Source of the DNA: Psychrobacter okhotskensis
GTDB taxonomy: Bacteria; Pseudomonadota; Gammaproteobacteria; Pseudomonadales; Moraxellaceae
NCBI RefSeq assembly: GCF_013248965.1
Contig: NZ_JABRVQ010000003.1
Span: 62,001-126,000 of the forward strand
Direction of reading: 5' to 3'
DNA: 64,000 nucleotides
Shown here piece after piece: positions 9,216 to 18,611 of the stretch. Position numbers and translations under genes: made by a program. Each line of letters begins with the position of its first letter. Within the stretch, counting starts at the first letter, position 1. A model generated the notes under the pieces. It made no database searches. It was given only the letters and a program-made list of their open reading frames with translations, and was not told where the DNA came from.

Positions 9216-10748
9216 TTGAGCGACACTATTACTTCCACTGACAAATCGCGTGACCTTACCGAGGGGTCGATTGCCAAAACCATGCTGCTGTTTGCCTTGC
9301 CAACCCTTGGCTCCTCGGCACTACAGTCATTAAACGGCTCGATCAATGCTGTTTGGGTCGGCCGGTTTTTGGGGGAAGAGGCGCTTGCCGCAACGGCGAA
9401 CGGCAATATCTTAATGTTTATCATGATTTCATTCGTGTTTGGTTTCGGTATGGCGGCCACTATTTTTATTGGTCAAGCCATGGGTCAAAACGATGACGTT
9501 AAGGTTAAACGCACCATGGGAACAGCGCTAGGGAGCATTATTCCAATCAGTATATTGTTATCAGCAATAGGCTGGATATTTGCCCCAACGCTACTCGATC
9601 TGCTCGGTACGCCGCCAACTGCTTTTGAGCTTGCTTTGACTTATCTGCGGATGATCTTTATTGCGATGCCCGTCACCCTAACCTTTACGCTGATGATGAT
9701 GGCACTGCGCGGTACGGGGGATTCCACCACGCCGCTTTGGTTTATCGCGATGTCGGTCGTGATTGATCTGATTTTGACGCCGACGCTTATTTTGGGTTTA
9801 GGCCCTTTTCCTGAATGGGGTATCTTTGGCTCAGCCGTTGCAACGGCAGTTGCTAATACGTTAGCGCTTATCGGTATGGTCGTCACTATGTACTGGCGTG
9901 GTTCGGTGCTGACACTTAGTATGCCAGAGCTGCGCTTTTTGCGGGCAGACCTTGGCATCTTAAAGTCGATGTTTTCCAAGGGCTTGCCGATGGGTTTGCA
10001 GATGATCGTCATCTCTACGGCAGCGCTAACCATGCTATCGCTCATCAACCGCGAAGGCGTACAGACGACCGCTGCTTATAGCGCCACCCAGCAACTTTGG
10101 ACTTACGTGCAGATGCCCGCCATGGCGCTAAGTGCCGCCGCTAGTGCGATGGTCGCTCAGAATATCGGTGCCAATCAATGGAGCCGAGTGGCAGGGATTA
10201 CCCGCTGGGGGCTTATCTTTAACGTGATATTGACAGGCACTATGATTGGGATACTGACTATTTTTGATAAAACTATTTTAAGCTTGTTTTTGGGTAGTGA
10301 CAGTGCAGCGGTGCCGGTCGGTCGGCATATCCAAACCATGGCGACGTGGGGCTTTCTCTTTTTTGGGATAGCGCAAGTGTTCTTTGGCACGATGCGTGCC
10401 AACGGCTATGTGATCTGGCCACTGCTAGTCATGGTAATTTCGATGTATCCTGTGCGACTTGGTTTTGCTTTTGGCATGTATCCACTACTGGGTGCCGATG
10501 CGCTTTGGTTATCATTCCCTGCAGGTATGGTAGCCACCGCGGTCATGGGGGCAGGATTATATCTATACGGTGGCTGGCGCAAAGGCGAAAACTTGTCAAA
10601 AGAAGAAGCCGCGCAAGGGTGCGAGGGCTATCGTGCTCAGATAGGCACTTCGGCGTCGTGCCGTGATCTGGCACCGACCACTTCATGGAAGCGCTTACCT
10701 TCACTCAGTGTTGCAAGCTTGCGCCAAAAATTTCAGGGTAGCGATTAA
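9216..10748 (+). CDS. MATE-family multidrug/Na+ antiporter
   Basis: About 510-aa inner-membrane efflux pump of the MATE family (NorM/DinF-type), exporting cationic drugs in exchange for Na+ or H+. It has two homologous six-helix halves, with A-L-P-T-L-G-S-S-A-L-Q-S-L at the first helix and M-G-L-Q-M-I-V-I-S in the equivalent place of the second half. I place the start at a TTG (9216), because AAAAGGA ends six bases before it; an in-frame TTG at 9192 lacks a ribosome site. The C-terminal 55 residues are an unusual hydrophilic tail. The gene directly abuts an IS-derived repeat remnant. Confidence 0.88.
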   Translation: MSDTITSTDKSRDLTEGSIAKTMLLFALPTLGSSALQSLNGSINAVWVGRFLGEEALAATANGNILMFIMISFVFGFGMAATIFIGQAMGQNDDVKVKRTMGTALGSIIPISILLSAIGWIFAPTLLDLLGTPPTAFELALTYLRMIFIAMPVTLTFTLMMMALRGTGDSTTPLWFIAMSVVIDLILTPTLILGLGPFPEWGIFGSAVATAVANTLALIGMVVTMYWRGSVLTLSMPELRFLRADLGILKSMFSKGLPMGLQMIVISTAALTMLSLINREGVQTTAAYSATQQLWTYVQMPAMALSAAASAMVAQNIGANQWSRVAGITRWGLIFNVILTGTMIGILTIFDKTILSLFLGSDSAAVPVGRHIQTMATWGFLFFGIAQVFFGTMRANGYVIWPLLVMVISMYPVRLGFAFGMYPLLGADALWLSFPAGMVATAVMGAGLYLYGGWRKGENLSKEEAAQGCEGYRAQIGTSASCRDLAPTTSWKRLPSLSVASLRQKFQGSD

Positions 10749-10791
10749 ACGAATCATAATAAACCGTAGTAGTGATGATCTGGCTTTAATA

Positions 10792-11511
10792 TTACCCAAG
10801 TAAAAACCTGACTGCCGCTGCCGCATGAATAGCAGTGGTATCAAATACAGGGATGGGGCTGTCGGCTTGTTTAATCAGCAAGCCAATCTCGGTACAGCCC
10901 AAAATCACACCTTCGCATCCTTCATCCACTAACTGCTCAATGACCTTTATATAATAGGCTCTTGAGCTATCTTTGAATGCCCCTACGCAAAGCTCGTTCT
11001 TAATAATGCGATGCACTTCTGTACGCGCATCACTCTCTGGTATCGCTACTTGTAAGCCTGCGTCAAGTAAACGTTGCTTATAAAAATCCTCAGTCATCGT
11101 AAACTGAGTGCCCAGTAAGGCAATTTTCGTCAGACCTTGCGCCTTAATTGCTTGAATAGTGGCATCAGCGATATGAATCAAAGGTAAGTCGGTCACGTCT
11201 TGCACCGCATTAAACAGCTTGTGCATAGTATTAGAGGCGATCATTAATCCTTGGGCATCTGCGGCTTGTAAACGTTTGGCACTATTAGCCATGAGTACGC
11301 CCAACTCTTCCCACGCTCCTTGCTCTTGCAGCTCATTAATGGGGCCAAAGTCTACGCTATGTATGAGCAAATCTGCTGAATGTAATCCGCCCAGCTTATC
11401 CTTTATCCCTTCATTAATCAGACGATAATAGCTCTCGGTACTTTCCCAACTCATACCGCCGATGATGCCTAATGTTTTTTGTTGAGAGTGTCGTTGCTTT
11501 TTAGCAGTCAT
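10792..11511 (-). CDS. Aspartate/glutamate racemase family protein (YgeA/RacX type)
   Basis: 239 aa. G-I-I-G-G-M-S-W-E-S at 15-24 and two catalytic motifs, I-A-S-N-T95-M-H-K and G-C206-T-E-I-G, match the cofactor-independent Asp/Glu racemase superfamily. One catalytic Cys is replaced by Thr95, as in E. coli YgeA-type broad-specificity amino-acid racemases, so D-amino-acid production for the cell wall or signalling is likely rather than strict aspartate use. AAGG precedes the start. It is convergent with the MATE gene. Confidence 0.85.
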   Translation of the reverse strand: MTAKKQRHSQQKTLGIIGGMSWESTESYYRLINEGIKDKLGGLHSADLLIHSVDFGPINELQEQGAWEELGVLMANSAKRLQAADAQGLMIASNTMHKLFNAVQDVTDLPLIHIADATIQAIKAQGLTKIALLGTQFTMTEDFYKQRLLDAGLQVAIPESDARTEVHRIIKNELCVGAFKDSSRAYYIKVIEQLVDEGCEGVILGCTEIGLLIKQADSPIPVFDTTAIHAAAAVRFLLG

Positions 11512-11792
11512 TTTACTGCCTTATTGGTTTGTGGTGATCGATTTTATCTTAGCAAAACTAGCAGGCTTTAGTATGCTAATTATCAAAAATATGCTTTCTC
11601 AAGAAAAAAACTAGAGTCGTTAAGATATGGCAAACTTTAAGATGAGTAATAACGATTTTACCAATGCCTCATCCCACGATATGATAGTCGCCAATAATTA
11701 ATAAAGTGGCACAAAACCCTTTACTCCATCAAAAAATCATGCTGATTCAGCTATTTAAGCATGATGCTAACTGTGTAGGACTACATAATATT

Positions 11793-12047
11793 ATGGCAGA
11801 GACCTCTACCTTTAAGATACGTACCCGTCGTAAGTACTATCGACTAATTTTTACTGGACTCATGGCATTGATGATGTCGCTCATTATCTCGACGGCATTG
11901 ATATTGGTCAAAGTAGGCTTTATAGATGGTTTCTTTACGGAGCTCTTGCACTCATGGGGGCTGGCCTTTATTTTTGCTTGGCCTAGTGCCTATGTTTGCG
12001 CCTACCTAGTGCAAGAGCATGTGTTGAGTAGAATTGAGTTTTATTGA
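11793..12047 (+). CDS. Small DUF2798 membrane protein
   Basis: 84 aa from MAETST. Two membrane segments (about 17-40 and 54-76) are joined by a short loop, with F-A-W-P-S-A-Y in the second, typical of DUF2798 proteins. Function unknown. An upstream GTG (11706) would add 29 residues that do not resemble the family, so I prefer the shorter form; its ribosome site is weak. Confidence 0.65.
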   Translation: MAETSTFKIRTRRKYYRLIFTGLMALMMSLIISTALILVKVGFIDGFFTELLHSWGLAFIFAWPSAYVCAYLVQEHVLSRIEFY

Positions 12048-12140
12048 ATTAAACGAGCAAGATAAATTTTAAACTTAAGTGCACCCCTACCCTATAAAAA
12101 CAGCTAAGATAAGCCATACCATTTTTATATAGAGGGCGCT

Positions 12141-13307
12141 ATGACCCAATCAAGGCGTACAATCGAGCAGTTGCTCAGCCAAGGTACACTGCCCATAGAA
12201 AAGGCAGATACCGCCGCACTATTTTTAGACGTTTATCCCAGCAAGCGCACATGGCTGCAGTTTTTTGATAAAGCGCTATTGGTTATCGGCGCGGTAGCGT
12301 TGGTATTATCCCTTGTGCTCTTTATTGCCTATAACTGGCTATATATGGGCAAATTGGCCAAGTTCGCTTTGGTCGAAGGCGCTTTGGTCATCACTATCGC
12401 GCTGTATGTGGCGCTGTCCTTTCGGCGTCGTTTTGCCTTTGTTCGGCAGTTGTTATTGCTGATCGCTAGCATCATTACTGGTAGCTTATTAGCGCTGTTT
12501 GGGCAGGTGTATCAGACTGGCGCTGATACGTGGCAGCTTTTCTTTGGTTGGGCCGTATTGATTACGCCTTGGGTCATCATCGCCCGTTTCCCTGCGCTTT
12601 GGCTGCTGTGGCTTGGGCTTATTAATGCTGTAACTTTGTTTTATATCGACACCTCATTGTTTTTTGGCATAGGTTACTACTATCAAGATTTTTGGCAATT
12701 CACCGTAATCACAGTTATTAATGTTATCGCTTTTTATTTATGGCTGATCTGCTTTGAAGACAAACGTGGTTCAGGACTTTCTAATTTAAAGACATCTAAT
12801 TTAAAGACATCTAATTTAAGCCTTTCTGACTTGAGCCTGTCTAGCGTTACTACTGATATCACTACCAATAGCAAATTAGACACCTTCAATCTTGCCAGCA
12901 CTGCCGCCAAATCCAGCCTACATTGGAGTACCTATGTCGTCGGTCTACTCAGTACGTATACCATCACTTATCTGACGATAAGCACTTTTTTTGATAATAA
13001 AAATATTCTGCTGTTCTTAGTCGCGGTTTCCTTGTGGCTAGGTTGGTGTGTATTTATGCATTGGCGTTTCCGCAAGCGTACGACTGATTTGCTGATGTTG
13101 ACTTACTTGTCAGGCTCAGTGATTGCGGTTATTGTCTTTATTTTAGGCAAAGCACTGCTGAGTGATTTTGACGCTGGCGGTTTTTTATTATTAGGGCTGG
13201 TACTGATCGGTATGAGCTCCTATGCCGTCGTCTGGCTACGCAAAGTTGCACGTCTTAAAAAAGAAAACAATGTGCCCCATACCATCGTTAAAGGGGAGCA
13301 ATTATGA
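12141..13307 (+). CDS. DUF2157 membrane protein
   Basis: 388 aa, about nine predicted membrane segments after a soluble N-terminus (R-R-T-I-E-Q-L-L-S-Q-G) typical of DUF2157. The family has no assigned activity. Between membrane segments, around residues 212-240, there is a hydrophilic insert with five-residue repeats (S-N-L-K-T twice, S-N-L-S-L, S-D-L-S-L) encoded by 15-base tandem repeats. GAGGG lies just before the ATG. The stop overlaps the next gene by four bases, so the three genes 12141-15168 form one operon. Confidence 0.82.
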   Translation: MTQSRRTIEQLLSQGTLPIEKADTAALFLDVYPSKRTWLQFFDKALLVIGAVALVLSLVLFIAYNWLYMGKLAKFALVEGALVITIALYVALSFRRRFAFVRQLLLLIASIITGSLLALFGQVYQTGADTWQLFFGWAVLITPWVIIARFPALWLLWLGLINAVTLFYIDTSLFFGIGYYYQDFWQFTVITVINVIAFYLWLICFEDKRGSGLSNLKTSNLKTSNLSLSDLSLSSVTTDITTNSKLDTFNLASTAAKSSLHWSTYVVGLLSTYTITYLTISTFFDNKNILLFLVAVSLWLGWCVFMHWRFRKRTTDLLMLTYLSGSVIAVIVFILGKALLSDFDAGGFLLLGLVLIGMSSYAVVWLRKVARLKKENNVPHTIVKGEQL

Positions 13308-14494
13308 CTAATGATATGAACGATGAGCAACGTCGTCGCCTTTTGCTATTACAACAGCACGGATTAATTAACAAGCAAAATGGGAACGATAGCTTGTTAA
13401 ACCAGACTGAATCTGGAGAGCATACCCCTTGGTTTATCAACATCCTTTTTGGTTTTAGTGGGATATTTGCCAGTTTATTATTCATTGGGTTTTTGACGTT
13501 GATATTATTTGAGACTGAGATTTTTGACAGTATCATTGGAGTATTGCTTACTGGCAGCATATTGAGCGCTATTGGCTGGTCTTTATTTTATAATGCCCAT
13601 TTACGTCATAGCCCATTCTGGAACAGCTTAGCCTTTGCGATTACTGTCGCTGGTCAAGCGTATATCGCCTTTGCCTTATTGACTAATGAGCTTGAACAGC
13701 CCGTAAATGTAGTCATCTTGCTACTTATACAGCTATTTATGACCATCGTCACGCCCAATTTTATTTACCGTCTATTAAGCGCTATGGTAGCGCTGGGCTG
13801 TGTCATCTATCTACTCAACTTCTATCACCTGCCCGAGTTAAACTTAGGGCTACTGGCGCTTATGACTGCCGTTGCCAACTTACAGCGCTATTCAATATTA
13901 CAGCGCATTTCTGTTAAATGGCGGTCGGCGGCCTTGGATATTAGCAAAGCGCTCTCCTATGCCAGCGCTTTGATGTTGCTCAGCGTTTCGGTATATTTTA
14001 TCGCCGCTGAATATGGGGGTAGCCCTGATAGCTTTGGCAGCCTTGATAGTTATGGCGACACCTTTAGCTATAATTACTACCTCGCACAAGGGTTACTGAC
14101 GCTCACCAGCCTTTATGCGGCTTTGCTTATCCTTAAGCGCTATCAAGTCAAACTGCTATCAGCAGCAGGGTTCATCATTATTTTCGCCATTGCTATATTG
14201 GGCGTTATGTCGATCTATGTCTCAGGATTGCTGACGACCAGCCTTATCATCGTCATCGCGGTTGCCAACAGTCAGCGCGTGCTATTAGGGCTAGGTATTA
14301 CAGCATTAGTCGGCTATATATTTTGGTATTACTATCAGCTCGATACCTCTTTATTGATCAAATCCGCCTCCCTGCTAAGCATCGGTATCGGTTTACTATT
14401 GATGCGCTGGTTACTCATAAAACGTTATTTTGCGATTAGTAAAAGGAGTAGCGAAGCACTGACAGTGGCTAACGAGAAGGAGCGCTTGTCATGA
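13304..14494 (+). CDS. DUF4401 membrane protein
   Basis: 396 aa with about ten hydrophobic membrane segments following a cytosolic N-terminus (residues 1-40). It fits DUF4401, a family commonly encoded between DUF2157 and GDYXXLXY genes. Start overlaps the previous stop (ATGA) with AAGGGGAG upstream; its own stop overlaps the next start the same way. Such strict coupling suggests a membrane complex, though no biochemical role is known. Confidence 0.8.
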   Translation: MTNDMNDEQRRRLLLLQQHGLINKQNGNDSLLNQTESGEHTPWFINILFGFSGIFASLLFIGFLTLILFETEIFDSIIGVLLTGSILSAIGWSLFYNAHLRHSPFWNSLAFAITVAGQAYIAFALLTNELEQPVNVVILLLIQLFMTIVTPNFIYRLLSAMVALGCVIYLLNFYHLPELNLGLLALMTAVANLQRYSILQRISVKWRSAALDISKALSYASALMLLSVSVYFIAAEYGGSPDSFGSLDSYGDTFSYNYYLAQGLLTLTSLYAALLILKRYQVKLLSAAGFIIIFAIAILGVMSIYVSGLLTTSLIIVIAVANSQRVLLGLGITALVGYIFWYYYQLDTSLLIKSASLLSIGIGLLLMRWLLIKRYFAISKRSSEALTVANEKERLS

Positions 14495-15168
14495 GTAAGA
14501 TAAACAATCCATTGCTGGGGCAAAAGTCTGTAGCCAAGCCGCTACCGTGGTGGCAAAAGCGTACATTTACCATCGGTGTTGCGCTACTGGGTTTGATCAT
14601 AATATTAGTCATAATGACCGTTAATGTCGCAAAGTTTGAGACCCATTTAGCTACTGGCGACACCGTGCTATTAGAGCTTGCGCCCGTTGATCCGCGCAGC
14701 TTTATGCAAGGCGATTATATGACCCTGAGCTATGCGTTAGAAGGTGAGGTACTCAACGAATTAAACGAAAAATTTCCAGAAAATGAATACTACATTAACG
14801 CTAGTGAAGGCTACGTCATTGTCGCTTTGGATGAAAATAACGTCGGTACGTTTACCCGTCTAGTCAATGTCATACCGCGCGATTTAGCCGCTAATGAGAT
14901 GGCGCTTTACTACCGCGTGCGCAATAACGAATTGAAGCTGGCGACCAATGCTTTCTTCTTTCAAGAAGGTCATGCTGAAGCGTTTGAGATGGCAGAGTAT
15001 GGATTGTTTCGCGTGAATGATAAGGGCGAGCCGCTACTCACAGATATGGTTGATGGAGTGTTTAAAGTGATTGAGCCTGAAGTTAACGACCTTGAGACCA
15101 ATAATTTCGAGACTAATCGCTTTGACAATGAAAAAGTCTTTGATGATGACAAAACCTTTGATAATTAA
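14491..15168 (+). CDS. GDYXXLXY domain protein
   Basis: 225 aa. One N-terminal membrane segment (about 25-46) is followed by an extracytoplasmic domain carrying the defining motif Q-G-D-Y-M-T-L-S-Y at about 73-81. The last 30 residues are acidic/Asn-rich with five-residue periodicity (N-D-L-E-T, N-N-F-E-T, N-R-F-D-N). Third gene of the DUF2157-DUF4401 operon, joined by an ATGA overlap and an AAGGAG site. Function unknown; likely the periplasmic partner of the two polytopic proteins. Confidence 0.83.
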   Translation: MSKINNPLLGQKSVAKPLPWWQKRTFTIGVALLGLIIILVIMTVNVAKFETHLATGDTVLLELAPVDPRSFMQGDYMTLSYALEGEVLNELNEKFPENEYYINASEGYVIVALDENNVGTFTRLVNVIPRDLAANEMALYYRVRNNELKLATNAFFFQEGHAEAFEMAEYGLFRVNDKGEPLLTDMVDGVFKVIEPEVNDLETNNFETNRFDNEKVFDDDKTFDN

Positions 15169-15326
15169 GCCTGGTAAATGCTCAAAAATTTAACCTCTAA
15201 AACTAGTCTCTAAAAAACCAGTGACAACATCAGGTAACCAAAGTTGCCTTGTTAGTCCTCAGGACAACTTGCTAAGGTAATTGCTACTTATTTTTATTAC
15301 TTATAATGATAATAAAGGAACATCTT

Positions 15327-16268
15327 ATGCAAGCCTACCTTCTCCATAAAGCAGGCGGTATTGAAAACCTAATTTTGAGCGATGTTGATAAGCCGAAGCC
15401 AAAAGCCAATGAGCTATTGATTGAAGTCAAAGCTATTAGTATCAATCCCGTCGACGTAAAAATACGCGAGATGCCCAAGCTCCTCGATCAAGTCTATGGC
15501 ACTGACAGACCGCTGATTTTAGGTTGGGATATCGCAGGCGTAGTCACTGCTATAGGAGACGACGTTACCAATTTTAAAGTGGGTGACAAGGTCTTCGGAC
15601 TCGTCAATTTCCCTGGTCACGGCAATGCTTATGCCGAATATGTTGCCGCGCCAGCTGAGCATTTAGTCAAGATACCTAATGGCACTTCCTTTGCAGAAGC
15701 GGCCGCTACCACACTCGCCGCTTTGACTGCACTACAAGTATTAAGCCCAAGGATAAAGGCGGGTGATAAAGTCCTCATTCATGCTGGTTCTGGCGGGGTT
15801 GGCCACTTTGCGATACAGATTGCCAAGGATATTGGCGCTTACGTTATCTCAACCTCTTCTGCTGATAATAAAGACTTTGTATTATCGTTAGGTGCGGATG
15901 AGCATATCGATTACGAAACTCAGGATTTTGAAGAGCTGGTCTCGGATCTAGATTTTGTATTAGATGCTATTGGCGGTGACGTGCTTGAGAAGTCATTACA
16001 AGTCACCAAGGATGGTAAATCGATCATCTCTTTACCGACGCCGCAGTTCTCCGATAAAGCAAAAAGCTATGCTAAGCAGCATGATATCGATATTGCGTTT
16101 TTTAACGTGACCTCTAACGGCGATGATATGCAGACGCTAAAAGAGATGCTGGAGAAAGGGACAATAAAACCACACGTATTCAAAACCTTTGCCTTTACCG
16201 ATTTAGCACAAGCACACCTTCAAGTCGAGACCAATCGTACCGTAGGTAAGGTGGTGGTTGAGGTTTAA
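15327..16268 (+). CDS. NAD(P)-dependent medium-chain oxidoreductase
   Basis: 313-aa quinone-oxidoreductase-type MDR enzyme. GroES-like N-domain (about 1-120) and Rossmann domain with H-A-G-S-G-G-V-G-H-F-A at about 147-157 for NADP binding. No structural or catalytic zinc cysteines are seen, so it should be a zinc-independent reductase of quinones or enones. The start MQAYLL has AAAGGAA at 15314-15320; an upstream in-frame ATG would place that site inside the gene. First of four MDR genes in a row. Confidence 0.85.
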   Translation: MQAYLLHKAGGIENLILSDVDKPKPKANELLIEVKAISINPVDVKIREMPKLLDQVYGTDRPLILGWDIAGVVTAIGDDVTNFKVGDKVFGLVNFPGHGNAYAEYVAAPAEHLVKIPNGTSFAEAAATTLAALTALQVLSPRIKAGDKVLIHAGSGGVGHFAIQIAKDIGAYVISTSSADNKDFVLSLGADEHIDYETQDFEELVSDLDFVLDAIGGDVLEKSLQVTKDGKSIISLPTPQFSDKAKSYAKQHDIDIAFFNVTSNGDDMQTLKEMLEKGTIKPHVFKTFAFTDLAQAHLQVETNRTVGKVVVEV

Positions 16269-16325
16269 ACCTTCAAACTGTTACTAATCTAAAAATACTT
16301 ATAAACAATAAATAAAGGATTTATT

Positions 16326-17303
16326 ATGCGTAGTGCAACTTATAACGAATTTGGCAAACCAACAGAAGTCCTCAGTTTAGGCGACAGTCCTACTCCAGAA
16401 CCCAAAGCCAATGAGGTACGCGTTAAAACTACCCTCGCCTCCATTCATAACCATGACTTACTCACCATTCGTGGTCAATATGGCTTCAAACCAGAATTGC
16501 CAGCGATTGGTGGCTCTGAGGCAGTTGGTATCATCGATGCGGTTGGCAGTGAAGTCAAAGGCTTAAAAGTCGGGCAGCGTGTGGCAGCGGCGAGCGTACA
16601 AGCGACGTGGGCGGAATACTTCGTCGCCTCAGCTAATATGATATTTCCTGTACCCGACAGTCTGAACGATGAGATGGCCGCGCAACTTATCGCGATGCCG
16701 CTCAGCGCTCTAATGATGATTGAATTCCTAGAATTACAACCGGGTCAGTGGGTCATCCATAACGCTGCTAATGGCGCGGTCGGCAAGTCACTTGCGATGC
16801 TGGCAGCGGCGCGCGGTATCAAAACCATTAATGTGGTGCGCAATAGTGACGCAATAAAAGAATTGGAAGCGCTGGGGATTAAAAACAATATCGATACCTC
16901 AGATGAAGACTGGCAGGATCAAGTCCGTCATATCGTCGGTGATGAGGCCATCAGTGCGGCGGTTGATTCCGTCGGCGGTGAGAACAGTGGCGAGCTATTA
17001 TCCTTGCTAGGTCACTATGGTACTTTAGCCTCTTTTGGTCTGATGTCAGGTAAGCCCATGGCCATCAATCCTACTGATATGATTTTTAAACAAGCCACCA
17101 TGAAAGGCTTCTGGGGCAGCAAGCTCAGCCAAGAGATGAGCGTTGAGAATAAGCAGCGCCTAGTGAATGAACTCATCGAACGGGCGGTAGATGGCAAATT
17201 AAAGCTACCTGTCGAGGCCACTTTTGATTTGGCAGATATCACCAAAGCGGTCGATGGCGAATTGCAGTCAGGCAAAAAAGGTAAAGTACTGCTAAAACCT
17301 TAA
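16326..17303 (+). CDS. MDR-family zinc-independent reductase, paralogue 1
   Basis: 325 aa, begins MRSATYNEFGKP. Domain order is GroES-like (1-about 130), then a Rossmann fold with N-A-A-N-G-A-V-G-K-S at about 143-152. The dinucleotide motif differs from the classic A-x-x-G-x-G-x-x-G and resembles trans-2-enoyl reductase (MECR/ETR1)-like proteins. Very similar to the next gene throughout, including the N-terminus and C-terminal G-K-K-G-K-V-L-L-K-P, so the two arose by tandem duplication. Lies 57 bases after the previous MDR gene. Confidence 0.84.
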   Translation: MRSATYNEFGKPTEVLSLGDSPTPEPKANEVRVKTTLASIHNHDLLTIRGQYGFKPELPAIGGSEAVGIIDAVGSEVKGLKVGQRVAAASVQATWAEYFVASANMIFPVPDSLNDEMAAQLIAMPLSALMMIEFLELQPGQWVIHNAANGAVGKSLAMLAAARGIKTINVVRNSDAIKELEALGIKNNIDTSDEDWQDQVRHIVGDEAISAAVDSVGGENSGELLSLLGHYGTLASFGLMSGKPMAINPTDMIFKQATMKGFWGSKLSQEMSVENKQRLVNELIERAVDGKLKLPVEATFDLADITKAVDGELQSGKKGKVLLKP

Positions 17304-17346
17304 ACTGTCGTTAACTTGTCATTTAGCCAGCCTTACTTTTATTGAT

Positions 17347-17388
17347 AATGGCAGCGTTCTTTACAGTGAGAGCGCTGCCATTTTTTAT
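17347..17388 (+). terminator. Rho-independent terminator after the first MDR pair
   Basis: ATGGCAGCG and CGCTGCCAT arms with a 20-odd-base loop are followed by TTTTTT. It separates paralogue 1 from paralogue 2, which therefore probably has its own promoter in 17390-17570. Confidence 0.75.
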
Positions 17389-17575
17389 GACAGTTTTTTA
17401 TAGCTTACCGCTTATAACTTACCTAGTAGTATATTGATAAACAGCGGGCAACGTTCATTTACCAAAGTCAGGTTGCGGGTATCAAGCCCTACTTGTTAAG
17501 GTTGATGAGTGATTAATCATCATTTCAAAATGAACAATCAACGATATTTATCTAACAATAAAAAAGGATATAAAG

Positions 17576-18556
17576 ATGCGCAGCGCAACCTACAACGAAT
17601 TTGGCAAACCGTCAGACGTACTCACCATCACTGACAGCCCGATGCCAGAGCCAAAAGAAAACGAAGTCCGTATCAAGACTATTTTATCCTCCATCCATAA
17701 CCACGACCTCATCACTATCCAAGGCCAATATGGCACCAAGCCAAAACTGCCCGCACTTGCTGGTAGCGAAGCCGTGGGTACTGTTGATGCTATCGGCGAT
17801 GGCGTCAAAGGTATGGAAGCGGGTCAACGTGTGGTGGTCACCGGTGTCGAAGGCACGTGGGCCGAGTACTTCACCGCGCCTGCCAGTAGCGTCATTCCTA
17901 TACCGGACGCCATCGATGATGAAATGGCCGCGCAGCTTATTGCCATGCCGATGAGCGCCTTGATGCTCATTGAGTTTTTAGAACTAGAAAAAGGTCAATG
18001 GGTCATTCAAAATGCCGCCAATGGCGCAGTTGGTGAATCGCTTGCGATGTTGGCAGCTGAGCGCGGTATCAATACCATCAACGTCGTGCGTAGTAAAGAG
18101 TCAGCAAACGAGCTGACCGAAATTGGTATCACCGAAAACAACGTGGTGAGCGATGATGACGACTGGAAAGATCAAGTCCGTCAACTTATCGGCGATGCAA
18201 AAATCAGCGGTGCGGTCGACTCTGTCGGCGGTCAGTCTGGTGGTGACTTACTAAGCTTGCTCGGTCATGGCGGCATCATAGCAGCAGTGGGTGCGATGTC
18301 TGGTCAGCCACTCGCGCTCAATCCGACCCATCTCATCTTTAAGCAAGCGACACTCAAAGGATTTTGGGGCGGTGCGATGATGCAAAAGATGGATGCAGAT
18401 AATAAAAGCCGTTTAATAAAAGAGCTTATCGAGCGCGCCGCTAGCGGTAAGTTAAAGCTACCAACAGGCGGCATCTATACGCTGGATAATATTAACGAAG
18501 CGGTATCTGGTAAGGTGCAATCTGGCAAAAAGGGCAAAGTATTGTTAAAACCTTAA
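17576..18556 (+). CDS. MDR-family zinc-independent reductase, paralogue 2
   Basis: 326 aa, a close tandem paralogue of the preceding gene. The same N-A-A-N-G-A-V-G nucleotide-binding motif is at about 143-150 and the same C-terminal G-K-K-G-K-V-L-L-K-P is present. Differences are spread along the protein, so the duplication is not recent. AAAAAGGA precedes the ATG. Substrate unknown: 2-enoyl thioesters, quinones or alkenals are all plausible for this branch. Confidence 0.84.
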   Translation: MRSATYNEFGKPSDVLTITDSPMPEPKENEVRIKTILSSIHNHDLITIQGQYGTKPKLPALAGSEAVGTVDAIGDGVKGMEAGQRVVVTGVEGTWAEYFTAPASSVIPIPDAIDDEMAAQLIAMPMSALMLIEFLELEKGQWVIQNAANGAVGESLAMLAAERGINTINVVRSKESANELTEIGITENNVVSDDDDWKDQVRQLIGDAKISGAVDSVGGQSGGDLLSLLGHGGIIAAVGAMSGQPLALNPTHLIFKQATLKGFWGGAMMQKMDADNKSRLIKELIERAASGKLKLPTGGIYTLDNINEAVSGKVQSGKKGKVLLKP

Positions 18557-18611
18557 TATAGTTCGTTATAAATCCACTCAAATAAAAGAGCAATACAAGA
18601 GGATCCAGACA

